Positions 24,835-34,100 of a DNA stretch of 64,000 nucleotides are shown here, piece by piece. A program made the translations under genes and the position numbers. The DNA is from an uncultured Litoreibacter sp. (GTDB lineage: Bacteria > Pseudomonadota > Alphaproteobacteria > Rhodobacterales > Rhodobacteraceae). Below the pieces are notes generated by a model, which was given only the letters and a program-made list of their open reading frames with translations, was not told the origin of the DNA and searched no databases. The first letter of the stretch is position 1; every line of letters starts with the position of its first letter. The stretch covers positions 434,001-498,000 of the forward strand of contig CANLUY010000002.1 of assembly GCA_947494435.1 (NCBI GenBank), read 5' to 3'.

Positions 24835-26199
24835 TCAATCGGCCCCAAATATGTCATTCACAACGGTGACCAGATCATCCGTCATCCGCAGGGTCATGCC
24901 ATCCACGTCGGGTAGCTTTTTCTGAACCGGCGTTATGGCGGATGCAAAACCAAGTTTTGACGCCTCTTTCAACCGGTTTTCCGCCTGCGTGACGGGTCTT
25001 AACGCACCTGACAGGCTAATTTCACCAAAAACCACGGTATCTGCCGGTAAAGCATGGTCTTCTCGGGCGGAAAGTAGCGCACAGGCAACAGCCAGATCAG
25101 CAGCGGGTTCATGCACGCGCATGCCACCCGCGACATTCAGGTATACATCAAGGCCGGCAAATGGGATGCCACAGCGGGCTTCCAGCACCGCCAAAATCGT
25201 TGCAAGTCGCTGCCCATCAAGGCCGACAACTGTCCTGCGTGCTTGGCTGTGAGGAGAGGGCGAGACGAGCGCTTGTATTTCCGTCAACATCGGGCGCGTG
25301 CCCTCAATCCCCGAGAAGACAATGGACCCCGGCGCAGGTTTGTCCCGATCACTGAGGAAAAGGGCGGATGGGTTTTTCACTTCAGTCAAACCTCGGCCCG
25401 TCATCTCGAAAACGCCGATCTCGTCAGCGGGTCCAAACCGGTTCTTAACTGCGCGCAGCAGGCGGAACTGATGGCCGCGGTCGCCCTCGAAATAGAGAAC
25501 GGTGTCGACCATATGTTCGACCACCCGCGGACCCGCGATCGCACCTTCTTTTGTAACGTGGCCCACGATGACTACGGAGCAACCGCGCTTCTTGGCAAAG
25601 CTCACCAACTCATGACAGGCAGCGCGGACTTGGCTGACGGAGCCGGGGGCGCTGTCAACATTGTCGGCCCACATTGTTTGGATCGAGTCGATGATAACCA
25701 GTTCCGGCTTTTCCGCGTCGAGCGTGGTCAGGATATCGCGTAAGTTGGTCTCGGCTGCCAGTTTGACCGGAGACTCCTCAAGGCCTAGACGTTGTGCGCG
25801 CATCCGAATTTGTTGCGCGGCTTCTTCGCCTGAGACATAGACCACATTCATCCCATTACGCGCAAAACGGGCCGCTGCTTGTAGTAGAAGGGTCGATTTG
25901 CCAATTCCCGGATCGCCGCCCACGAGGATCGCGGACGCATCCACCAAACCGCCACCGAGTACACGGTCCAATTCGTTTACACCCGAAACAGTACGTTTTG
26001 GCGGATTGTCCTTCGTCGATAGATCGGTCAGCTCAATCGCCGTACCGCGTACATTGCCTAGGGATTTTTTGCCCGGTCCGCTCGAAAGCGGCTTTTCTTC
26101 AATGATGGAGTTCCAAGCACCACAAGCCTCGCAGCGACCGGACCATTTCGTGTGGGATGCACCACAATCGGTGCAGGTAAAGGAAGGTTGTTTTGCCAT
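24835..26199 (-). CDS. radA: DNA repair protein RadA (Sms)
   Basis: A protein of 454 residues. A four-Cys zinc finger opens the protein (FTCTDCGASHTKWSGRCEAC), then a RecA-like ATPase with Walker A GGDPGIGKST, the RadA-specific KNRFGPADEIG motif, and a C-terminal Lon-like domain (GLDGQRLATILAVLEARCG ... NVAGGMRVHEPAADLAVA). RadA is a branched-DNA helicase that helps process recombination intermediates. The length is normal and the start clear. Confidence 0.97.
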   Translation of the reverse strand: MAKQPSFTCTDCGASHTKWSGRCEACGAWNSIIEEKPLSSGPGKKSLGNVRGTAIELTDLSTKDNPPKRTVSGVNELDRVLGGGLVDASAILVGGDPGIGKSTLLLQAAARFARNGMNVVYVSGEEAAQQIRMRAQRLGLEESPVKLAAETNLRDILTTLDAEKPELVIIDSIQTMWADNVDSAPGSVSQVRAACHELVSFAKKRGCSVVIVGHVTKEGAIAGPRVVEHMVDTVLYFEGDRGHQFRLLRAVKNRFGPADEIGVFEMTGRGLTEVKNPSALFLSDRDKPAPGSIVFSGIEGTRPMLTEIQALVSPSPHSQARRTVVGLDGQRLATILAVLEARCGIPFAGLDVYLNVAGGMRVHEPAADLAVACALLSAREDHALPADTVVFGEISLSGALRPVTQAENRLKEASKLGFASAITPVQKKLPDVDGMTLRMTDDLVTVVNDIFGAD

Positions 26200-26239
26200 A
26201 TCCGCCTATGTGGCGGAGTTGTGGAAAGGGGGCAAGGGG

Positions 26240-26551
26240 TCAGAACAGGATGGAGACGCCCGCACCAATGCTGAGGAGCCCCAACACCACTTGGATCAAA
26301 GGCAATAGCTTGTTCCATCTTTTGTCCGCTACTACGGCAATCGCCCCGCTGACCGTACCGGTTAGTCCTGCGCAAAGGCTCACGGCAGCAAGGTTCCATG
26401 TGATCGCTGCCATAATCAAAATTGTCGAAAGCACGAGAATAACATAGGTCAAACGCAAACGGCCTTGCGTTGTCACCGCACGATAAACGGACCACAGCAT
26501 TGCTGCAAAAACCAGTGCAGCAAGGACGATGCCAATCAGCAATGGAAACAT
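26240..26551 (-). CDS. Small membrane protein of unknown function
   Basis: A protein of 103 residues with three or four membrane segments (PLLIGIVLAALVFAAMLWSV; LTYVILVLSTILIMAAITW; LCAGLTGTVSGAIAVVA; LIQVVLGLLSIGAGVSIL). Not recognised. It sits 40 bases upstream of radA on the same strand, so it may belong to that transcript. The even spread of codons and the clean membrane pattern support a real gene. Confidence 0.65.
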   Translation of the reverse strand: MFPLLIGIVLAALVFAAMLWSVYRAVTTQGRLRLTYVILVLSTILIMAAITWNLAAVSLCAGLTGTVSGAIAVVADKRWNKLLPLIQVVLGLLSIGAGVSILF

Positions 26552-26693
26552 CAGAGGGGGTTCTCCGTTAAAGATTACGTGTAGCTTGAATGCTCACCTA
26601 CACAATCTGCCGGACCAAGTTGCGACGCGAAAGCGGCAAAATTTTGAAGTTTGCCAAGGCTCGGAGCCATCGCCTTGTTGGCAAAAGTTCGTA

Positions 26694-27152
26694 TCACAGC
26701 TGACTTTTAACATGTTTCGAAGTGCCCTCAGGTTTCGTCATAAATGAGCAATATAAAGAAACCAGAACGCAAGCAGTGAAGGCGTAGAGGCCCCAGCCTG
26801 TCTCCAATCTGCCAACGCCGACGCCTTTTGCGATGACGATATAGAGGGCGATTAGGAAAATGTCGGCCATAGCCAACTTTCCCATCAATGTGATCGCAGG
26901 TAACAGCTTAGGGGAGGCGAGGCGGAAATGTATTAAGGCCAATCCAATCGTTTTGAGGTACGGCGCCACGAGTGCAAAGAATGTGACAGCGAGGGCCAAT
27001 ATCACATCTTTTTGCCAAAGTGTCTGCAGCCCTGACAGGACAGAAATTTCCGACAGTTTGAAGAAAGGCAATAATCCGGCCTTAAGGAGCGGAGCCGTCC
27101 AAGCGACGGGGAATGCCACAAGTAGAGACAGGTTCAGTAAACGTATAAACAT
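26694..27152 (-). CDS. PqiA-domain (paraquat-inducible protein A-like) membrane protein
   Basis: About 152 residues with four membrane segments. The start FIRLLNLSLLVAFPVAWTAPLLKAGLLPFF and the block SEISVLSGLQTLWQKDVILALAVTFFALVAPYLKTIGLALIHF match a single PqiA domain; E. coli PqiA has two. Family members take part in inner-membrane lipid transport systems. ATG at 27152 is chosen to match the family N-terminus; 63 more residues are open upstream but look non-coding. It has no PqiB or MCE-domain partner beside it, although mlaE and mlaF lie 1.3 kb upstream on the same strand. Confidence 0.75.
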   Translation of the reverse strand: MFIRLLNLSLLVAFPVAWTAPLLKAGLLPFFKLSEISVLSGLQTLWQKDVILALAVTFFALVAPYLKTIGLALIHFRLASPKLLPAITLMGKLAMADIFLIALYIVIAKGVGVGRLETGWGLYAFTACVLVSLYCSFMTKPEGTSKHVKSQL

Positions 27153-27345
27153 CGCAATGACATAGGAACGAGAGGTTAGGTTCGACAAGGCGCGAGGTAG
27201 ATTTGAGAGCTTGCTTGAACTGTTATTCTCGACAATTGTTCTTTTTGAGCAACTTCTTACGGAAAGTCGAAGAAGATATCTCAACAGCGTCAGCACCACC
27301 CAGTCTAATGTTGGACCGGAAAAAGCTTTTCCATCTGCCAAAGGT

Positions 27346-27379
27346 AGGATCGGCCCACATCAAGATGCAGGCCGATCCT
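27346..27379. repeat. Perfect 10-base inverted repeat (possible terminator)
   Basis: AGGATCGGCC and GGCCGATCCT flank a 14-base loop. It lies 26 bases past the stop of the coiled-coil gene on the minus strand, where a terminator would be expected, but neither side has a good T-run. Called a stem-loop rather than a terminator for that reason. Confidence 0.5.
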
Positions 27380-27404
27380 TAATGGTTAATAAGGTACTCG
27401 TTAA

Positions 27405-28220
27405 TTACTCGGCCGCCAAATCCTTCTTGGGAAGGGCGACTGGCGAATCTTTTACGTTAGGCGTTTTTGATAACGGAACGACATTTTCCGGCTCTGGGAC
27501 GAGTTCTGTCGTCATCTCATAGCCAAGCAATGGCAAAAGCTCCGCAAGATCTTCCTCCAACCGCGCCATCTGTGCTTGAACAACACTGTCCTCCACGTGG
27601 ACTTGCTGTGACCATCGTTTGAGGTCTTTGACTGTGTTTTGAGCCAGAGTGAGGCGGTCGCGATATTGCTCGATCTCTTCTTGTCGCTGTTTCAGAAAGC
27701 TGCGGGCGCGGGCGACCTTTTCATCGGAATAAATCTCTGCCAGCTCGCGGGCTTCGGATCCCATCTGTGCAGCGACTTCTAAGACAGACGGCTCAAGCGT
27801 CTCCAACGACGGATGGTCGCGCATAAATTGGATGCGTTCGCGAACAGCGTCAAATTCGGACGAAAGAGAGAATTCATTTTCCCTGTCAGCCTTGTGTGCA
27901 ACCGCATAGGCCCGCGCGACATCGTCCATCGAAATATGGAAATCGCGATGGGACTTCTCAAGCTCAAGGATCCGGCGATTGGAGGGTAGGTAGAAGCACA
28001 GAGACAACGCTAAAGCCGCAAAAAAGAGCTGTGCGATCATCCCGGCATAAGGGATCGTCGTCTCGCCGAAGCTTGCAGTGAAGCTCAGCCAAGGTGCCAA
28101 TCCGACAAGAGCCGCAATCGTGGCGCCAACGGAAATAGTCGAAAACACGACGACTGCTGTAAGCGCTAGTTTTTGCAGAAATTGCTGCAAACGCAGCCAA
28201 GTGCGGTGTACACCCGTCAT
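27405..28220 (-). CDS. Membrane protein with long coiled coil, unknown function
   Basis: A protein of 271 residues. Two membrane segments (about 18-45 and 58-80) are followed by a long charged helical region rich in Glu, Arg, Gln and Leu (about 85-230: ERIQFMRDHPSLETLEPSV ... SFLKQRQEEIEQYRDRLTLAQ) consistent with a coiled coil. The tail of about 40 residues is Pro/Val rich. I do not recognise the family. It is transcribed alone between the PqiA-like gene and mlaF; its upstream 240 bases are AT-rich and hold an inverted repeat. Confidence 0.7.
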   Translation of the reverse strand: MTGVHRTWLRLQQFLQKLALTAVVVFSTISVGATIAALVGLAPWLSFTASFGETTIPYAGMIAQLFFAALALSLCFYLPSNRRILELEKSHRDFHISMDDVARAYAVAHKADRENEFSLSSEFDAVRERIQFMRDHPSLETLEPSVLEVAAQMGSEARELAEIYSDEKVARARSFLKQRQEEIEQYRDRLTLAQNTVKDLKRWSQQVHVEDSVVQAQMARLEEDLAELLPLLGYEMTTELVPEPENVVPLSKTPNVKDSPVALPKKDLAAE

Positions 28221-28355
28221 ACTTATTCATTCCCCAGCACGCTCATTAACGCTCTGTTAAGATAGGCGAATAACCGCTTGTTTCATAATCGAAATTAGAC
28301 AGAAATATGGCGAGTTATAACCTAATTTTTCAACAATATGTGGGATAAACCCAGA

Positions 28356-28380
28356 TTGTTTCACTATGCGAAACGAACAA
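28356..28380. promoter_or_regulatory. Inverted repeat, possible operator, upstream of the coiled-coil gene
   Basis: TTGTTTC and GAAACGAACAA oppose each other around ACTATGC: the core is GTTTC-N7-GAAAC. It lies about 140 bases ahead of the minus-strand coiled-coil gene in an AT-rich stretch that is otherwise empty. Symmetry is seen; a bound regulator is not known. Confidence 0.3.
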
Positions 28381-28465
28381 TTGAAGGAAGTCTGACGACC
28401 AAGCGCTCGATCAAAGTGAGTCGGTGCGATTCTTCTCGGTATTTAAGGATTATACTACGCGCATC

Positions 28466-29212
28466 CTATCGGATCGCTTCGATCGGACCGTCTGCAGAGC
28501 CAGATACGAATTGCGTGAGGTAGGGATCGCCTGAAGCATCCATTTCAGAAACAGGGCCGGCCCACTGGATCACACCATCATGAAGCATTGCGACTTTGTC
28601 AGCGATGGTGCGGACAGACGACATGTCATGCGTAATTGTCATGGTCGTTGCGCCCATTTCCACCACGATCTCTCGGATTAGATCGTTAATCACACCTGAC
28701 ATGATGGGATCGAGTCCAGTGGTGGGTTCGTCGAAGAAAATAATCTCTGGCTCTGCCGCAATCGCGCGTGCAAGGCCCACACGTTTCTGCATGCCCCCCG
28801 ACAACTCAGCCGGATATCGGTCTGCAACGTCTGCCTTCAATCCGACGCGGCGGAGCTTATCAATCGCAATCTCTCGTGCTTCCTCTTTGGGACGTTTGAG
28901 GGACCCTCGCATCAAACGGAAGGCCACGTTTTGCCAAACAGATAGGGAGTCGAACAATGCGCCTCCTTGGAACAGCATGCCAAACCGCGCCAGAAACGCG
29001 TCACGGTCGCCTTGGGTCGCGTCTTTGCCGTCGACCAGTATTTCGCCGGCGTCTGGCGTGACCAACCCAAGCACGGATTTGATTAAGATGGATTTCCCGG
29101 TTCCCGACCCACCAATGACAACCATACTTTCGCCTTTGGGCACATGCAGGTTAATGCCCTTTAGAACATGGTTTGAGCCGAAGGATTTCTTGACATCTTT
29201 GAGGCGGATCAT
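28466..29212 (-). CDS. mlaF: MlaF-type ABC transporter ATPase
   Basis: An ATPase subunit of 248 residues. Walker A is GGSGTGKSILIK, the signature is LSGGMQKRVGLARA, Walker B is IIFFDEPTTGLDP, and the switch His is in ITHDMSSV. The sequence LFQGGALFDSLSVWQNVAF is typical of MlaF/Ttg2A, which powers phospholipid transport between the membranes. The start ATG overlaps the end of mlaE (ATGA). It completes the alr-mlaE-mlaF unit; no MlaD (MCE) gene follows in the window. Confidence 0.93.
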   Translation of the reverse strand: MIRLKDVKKSFGSNHVLKGINLHVPKGESMVVIGGSGTGKSILIKSVLGLVTPDAGEILVDGKDATQGDRDAFLARFGMLFQGGALFDSLSVWQNVAFRLMRGSLKRPKEEAREIAIDKLRRVGLKADVADRYPAELSGGMQKRVGLARAIAAEPEIIFFDEPTTGLDPIMSGVINDLIREIVVEMGATTMTITHDMSSVRTIADKVAMLHDGVIQWAGPVSEMDASGDPYLTQFVSGSADGPIEAIR

Positions 29213-29982
29213 GCTGAGAAAAACACCCCTGTAAGGACGAAATTTGCGGCAAGGATCAAGATTGCAGCCGCCTGCACCGACGCTTTTGTCGCGCTGCCTA
29301 CCCCTTGCGCGCCGCGGCCGGAATTCATGCCGTAGTAGCATCCCATCAAGGCGGCAATCACGCCGAAGACAGCGCCTTTCGCGAGGCTGGACAGGATATC
29401 ACTGGCTTGCAGGAAGTCGGCCGTGTTCTGTAGGTATGTCGCTTCATTAAATCCCAGTGTCTTGGTCGCGACGAGAAACCCGCCGAAAATTCCGATGATG
29501 TCACCGATCCCTGTTAGCAACGGCACGACGATCAAAGCCGCCAGTACGCGCGGGACTGTCAGGTATTTCATTGGATGTGTCGACAGTGTCACCAAGGCGT
29601 CGATTTGTTCTGTGACTTTCATCGTCGCGATCTCGGCTGCGATTGACGATGTCACGCGCGCGGCGATCATCAGTCCAACCAGCACGGGGCCAAGCTCGCG
29701 GACCATGCCGATTGCAACGATCTGCGGGACGACTGCCTCAGCGTTGAAGCGGGCACCACCGGCGTAGATCTGCAAGGCGAGTGCGCCCCCTGTGAAGATA
29801 GTGGTGAGGCCTACGACTGGAAGCGAGAAATATCCGACCTGCAGCAGTTGCTGTCCAAACTCTTTGAAATAGAACGGTGGCCGAATGAGGTGGCTGAGAG
29901 TTTGACCCGCAAAAATCGCTATGCGCCCAATGGCTGCCAGAAAAGCGAGGGTTGCAGCGCCGATGGCGGCAAGAAACCTCAC
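29209..29982 (-). CDS. mlaE: MlaE-type ABC transporter permease
   Basis: A protein of 257 residues with five or six membrane segments. [52 protein letters not shown], and [16 protein letters not shown] are the family landmarks of MlaE, the permease of the lipid-asymmetry transporter. It overlaps alr by four bases upstream and mlaF by four bases downstream, so the three are translationally coupled. Confidence 0.94.
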   Translation of the reverse strand: MRFLAAIGAATLAFLAAIGRIAIFAGQTLSHLIRPPFYFKEFGQQLLQVGYFSLPVVGLTTIFTGGALALQIYAGGARFNAEAVVPQIVAIGMVRELGPVLVGLMIAARVTSSIAAEIATMKVTEQIDALVTLSTHPMKYLTVPRVLAALIVVPLLTGIGDIIGIFGGFLVATKTLGFNEATYLQNTADFLQASDILSSLAKGAVFGVIAALMGCYYGMNSGRGAQGVGSATKASVQAAAILILAANFVLTGVFFSA

Positions 29983-30998
29983 TTCGTCACCCTTTTGTAT
30001 CGCGGACCAAGTGATGTGAGGATTTCATATCCGATAGTGCCTGCGATGGCGGCCAACTGATCGACCGTCTGATGAGGGCCTAGGATTTGTAAAGTCTTGG
30101 GCACCTCCTCCAATTCCGTAACATCGACGGTAAGCAGGTCCATGGAAACGCGCCCAGCGAGGGGGCAGGGGACATCACCGGCCCAGAGCGTAGCTTTGCC
30201 TGACATCGCTCGGATCAGCCCGTCGGCGTAGCCTGCAGAGAGAGTTGCGATCTTCGTTTCTTTCTCAGCCACGAACGCGCAGCCATAGCCTGCGCTTTCA
30301 CCTGGCTGAAGGGTTCGTATCTGGATGATGGGAAGATCGACTGTGACCACCGGTTGGGCCGCTTTGAACGGCAGGCCGCCGTAGAGGCCGATGCCGGGGC
30401 GGGTGAGGTCGAAGTGATATTCCGCCCCGAGAAGCGTGCCGCCTGTTGCGGCCAGAGAGCGGGGGATGCGCAGGCCAGCAGTCATGGAGAGGAATGCTTT
30501 AAGTTGCGCTTCGTTTGCGGGATGATCGGGCTCATCAGCGCAGGCGAGGTGCGACATCACGAGGGTCGCGCCTTCGGCCATCTCAGGGGACCAGTCATAG
30601 GCCTCGATCCCGAGGCGGTTCATGCCGCTGTCGATCTGCAGGCCATAGTGATGGCCGGGGAGTGCGGCTTGGTGGCGCGCGATCTGCTCGGGTGAGTTCA
30701 GCATCGGTATGAGGTTGAGGTCAGCGATCATCTGGGTGTCGCCGTCCATGTGGCCGGAGAAGACATTGATGATGGGCGCGGGTCCTAAGGCTGCGCGCAG
30801 GGCTGCGGCTTCTTCGGTGACGGCCACGAAGAATTGGCGGGCGCCTGCATCGGCCAAAGCTTTGGCGACGCGGCCTGATCCGAGGCCGTAGCCGTCGGCT
30901 TTGACCACAGCGGCTGTCTCCGTGGCGGTCATCGCATCTAAAGCCCGCCAGTTGGCTTGCAGCGCGTCGAGATCAATGGTGAGGGTTCCTGTCGCCAT
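29979..30998 (-). CDS. alr: Alanine racemase
   Basis: A PLP enzyme of 339 residues that makes D-alanine for peptidoglycan. The PLP lysine is in [12 protein letters not shown] near residue 34; the second-subunit catalytic Tyr is in [24 protein letters not shown] is the conserved C-terminal motif. It heads the minus-strand alr-mlaE-mlaF operon. Upstream are a 20-base palindrome and the end of the RND efflux gene. Confidence 0.96.
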   Translation of the reverse strand: MATGTLTIDLDALQANWRALDAMTATETAAVVKADGYGLGSGRVAKALADAGARQFFVAVTEEAAALRAALGPAPIINVFSGHMDGDTQMIADLNLIPMLNSPEQIARHQAALPGHHYGLQIDSGMNRLGIEAYDWSPEMAEGATLVMSHLACADEPDHPANEAQLKAFLSMTAGLRIPRSLAATGGTLLGAEYHFDLTRPGIGLYGGLPFKAAQPVVTVDLPIIQIRTLQPGESAGYGCAFVAEKETKIATLSAGYADGLIRAMSGKATLWAGDVPCPLAGRVSMDLLTVDVTELEEVPKTLQILGPHQTVDQLAAIAGTIGYEILTSLGPRYKRVTK

Positions 30999-31045
30999 GG
31001 CTTGGTTTTGACAGGGTTCAGAGCGTGGTCAAGAGGGAAGTTGTG

Positions 31046-31065
31046 ATCCCCCGCGCGCGGGGGAT
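31046..31065. repeat. Perfect 20-base palindrome between the RND gene and alr
   Basis: ATCCCCCGCGCGCGGGGGAT reads the same on both strands, with no loop. It lies about 70 bases past the RND permease stop and 48 bases ahead of alr. With no T-run on the minus strand it is not a standard terminator for the efflux operon; it could still pause or terminate as an RNA hairpin with a four-base loop, or be a protein site in the alr leader. Confidence 0.55.
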
Positions 31066-31134
31066 TTGATAAGCCATTGATATTAAATAAGACCCTGAAA
31101 ATCCCGAGGAATTTAGAAACCCGCCCGCAGAGCT

Positions 31135-34100
31135 TTATTCTGCGGCGCGGAGGGGTTTCTGGGGCAACTCAGGATCAGTTTTGACGGGGCTGAGAGCATC
31201 GAGCTTGTCAGCCACTTTGCGCAGTTTCTCTTTGGCAGCATCAAGTGAGGATTGCGTGGCGTCGGAGACCTGCGCTTTCTTCTCACTTGGCGCTGGCATC
31301 TCTTGCGTGGCAATCGCATCGACGACGTCCTCCGGCTCGTCAGGATCAGACCAGAGCAAAACCGGATCTTTCACGCGCGAAGCGGCGCGGCGCAGGATCA
31401 GGTCTTGGCGAGATTGCGACTTGCGGCTAGCGAGCGCTGCGAGACCTTTGAGCGAAGCAAAGGCCCCCATGGAAATCCAGACCCGAAGTGCCAGAAGCGC
31501 AGGGGTGAAGACCAAGGTCAAAACCGTCGCGATGCCCAGACCGAAGACAACGGCGGTTGCCAGTTGTTTCCACCACAGCGCGGTTGGGCTGTCGATAGAG
31601 TAGCCGCCCCCAAAGAAGTCGAGCGAGAGGCCGAACATCATCGGAGCCAGACCTGCCATCGTGGTGATGGTGGTCAAAAGCACGGGGCGGATGCGGTCTT
31701 CGGCGGTGCGGATGATCGCCTCAAGACGGGGCATGTATTTGGAATAGTCCTGATAGGTGTCGATCAGAACAATGTTGTTGTTCACCACAATCCCCGCCAG
31801 AGCCACGATGCCTGTGCCTGTCATGATGATGGAGAATTTTTGGTCCATCACCAACATACCGATAAGCACACCTGCGGTGGACAGGACCACAGCCAAAAGC
31901 ACGAGGGTGGCGTTGTAGAAGCTATTGAACTGCGCGAGCAGGATCACAAACATTAGGCCAAGTGAGGCCGCGAAGGCGGAGCCGAGGAAGGCTTGGGATT
32001 CTGCCTGCTCCTCTTGGTCGCCCGCCCATTCATAGGTGACGGAGCTTGCAAAAGGCTTCTCTGTTTCGATCCATTCCGCCAGCGTTGCGATCCGCTCATT
32101 GGGGTCGATGATTGCGATGTTGTAATCGCCATCTGCGAATTTCTGAGCAAGTGTGCTTTGGCTCACGTCAGGGTTGAGTGTTTGGACAAGAACGAAGCTT
32201 TCACCTTCGGCATTGGTGATTGGGCCGTTGGGATCAGCCTTCAACACGGCGACGGGCTTTTCGTTTTCGACCAGCTTGATCAGGCCCGGGGCGGCGTCGG
32301 CTTTGACGTCAAAGAAGCGCGATTGGTCGATCCGGTCGATCTGGCCCAGCTTGCGGACCGGGGTTCGCGTGATGAAGTTCGAGAGCGGGATCAGGCCGTT
32401 CGGGGTGCGGACCTTGAGGTTGTCGAGTGTCGACAGAACGCGTTCTTCTTCCGGAAGGCGGACGCGGATTTCGATTTCCTCGTCTGAGCTGTCGACGCGC
32501 ATTGTGTCGAGCAACAAACCACGTGTGACCAGTTGCACCATCGCGCCCACGGTGGCGACATCCGCGCCGTAGCGGCCTGCGGCTTCGACATCGACGTCGA
32601 TCTGCCAGTCGATGCCGGGCAGGGGCAATGTGTCTTCAATGGTGATCAGCCCTGGCACGGTTTCAAAATGCGCGCGGGCGATATTGGTGGCTTCGCGCAG
32701 CTCGTCCCAATTATCGGACTTAATCCGCAAATTGATCGGTTTGCCCGATGCCGGACCACGGTCTTGGCTGAGGATTTCAGTCTTGATACCGGGGATATTG
32801 TTCAGCTTGGCTTGCAGTTCGTTCACAACAACGGTGCCTGTATAGCCGGGATCAACGACTTGGCGGTTCACGTCAAACAGACCAAAGACGGAGAACCACG
32901 GCTCGCTGATTGTGGGGCGACTGTCCCAGTCGGACAGCTCGATCTGAACTTGGCCGACCGTATCGAGCGGACCTTCTGCACCACCATTATTTGTGTTCAG
33001 CCCACCTTGGCCGGAGAACGCAAAGACGGAGACGATGCCGTCAGTGGAAAGTGCCGCCTGTTCAACCTCGGCCACGAGCGCGTCTTTTTCTTGCAAGGAC
33101 AGGTTGCCGCGCGCTTGGACGTAGATGATGGCTTGCTCGGTCTCGGATTCGACGAAGAACTCCACGCCGTTATTGTTTGCGCCGAAGTAAGAGAAGGTCG
33201 TCATCACGAAGAAGATCACGCCTGCGATGACGGCGAGCGGCATGATTGGGTTGCCTGCGATCAGGGCTGTGAAGTGGCCAAACGGGGAGCGGCGATAGCC
33301 TGAGCGGATGCGCGCCTGCTGTTTGCGCCATGCGATGGAGCCCATCATGATGGAGGCGAACATGGCCGCGAGGATGAAGCAAATCCCTGTGACGATGGGG
33401 GCGGCTGCGCCCATAGCGCCGAGTGGCAGGACGTAATTGGGGTTCAGGATTTGCATGGCTGCGATGAACAGCAGCAGTATGGAGCCCAGCGCAATGGGCG
33501 CGCGGATCAGCCATGGGATCGCGCGGGCATTGTCTGACAGGTTGCCAATGGTGCGCGAGATGCGACCGGAGACGCCGCCCATAACAGGCAGGTAGATCAG
33601 CGCAACGATCAGGGAGGCGGAGAGGACGAAGATCAGCGTGACGGGCAGCATGCCCATGAATTCACCGGGCACGCCGGGCCAGAAGAGCATTGGCAAGAAT
33701 GCGCAGAGCGTTGTGGCCGTGGAGGAGATGACTGGCCAGAACATGCGTTTGGCGGCATCTGTATAGGCCTCCATCGGGCCGGCGCCGTCTGAGATGCGTT
33801 TGTCGGCATATTCCACCACGACAATCGCGCCATCGACCAGCATGCCCACGGCAAGGATCAGGCCGAACATGACGATGTTCGAGATGGAGATGCCCATCAG
33901 GCCCAGAAGGATGAAGCACAGAAGGAAGGAGGTCGGGATCGCAAAGCCCACGAGCAGGGCGGAGCGGGTGCCAAGCGAGGCGAGGACCACGATCATCACC
34001 AGCGCAATCGCGGTCAGGACCGATCCTTCAAGCTGTTGGACCATGTTGTTGACGGTTTTCGATTGATCGAGCGTGACGTCGACTTTGATGGCGTCTTGCA

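Noticed and set aside
25111-25743. Plus-strand frame of 210 codons opposite radA
   Set aside because: Antisense to a certain gene; composition rich in Arg, His and Pro without any motif.
31252-31956. Long plus-strand open frame (234 codons) opposite the RND gene
   Set aside because: It is antisense to a well-supported gene, has no recognisable domain, and reflects GC-rich codon bias in the other strand.
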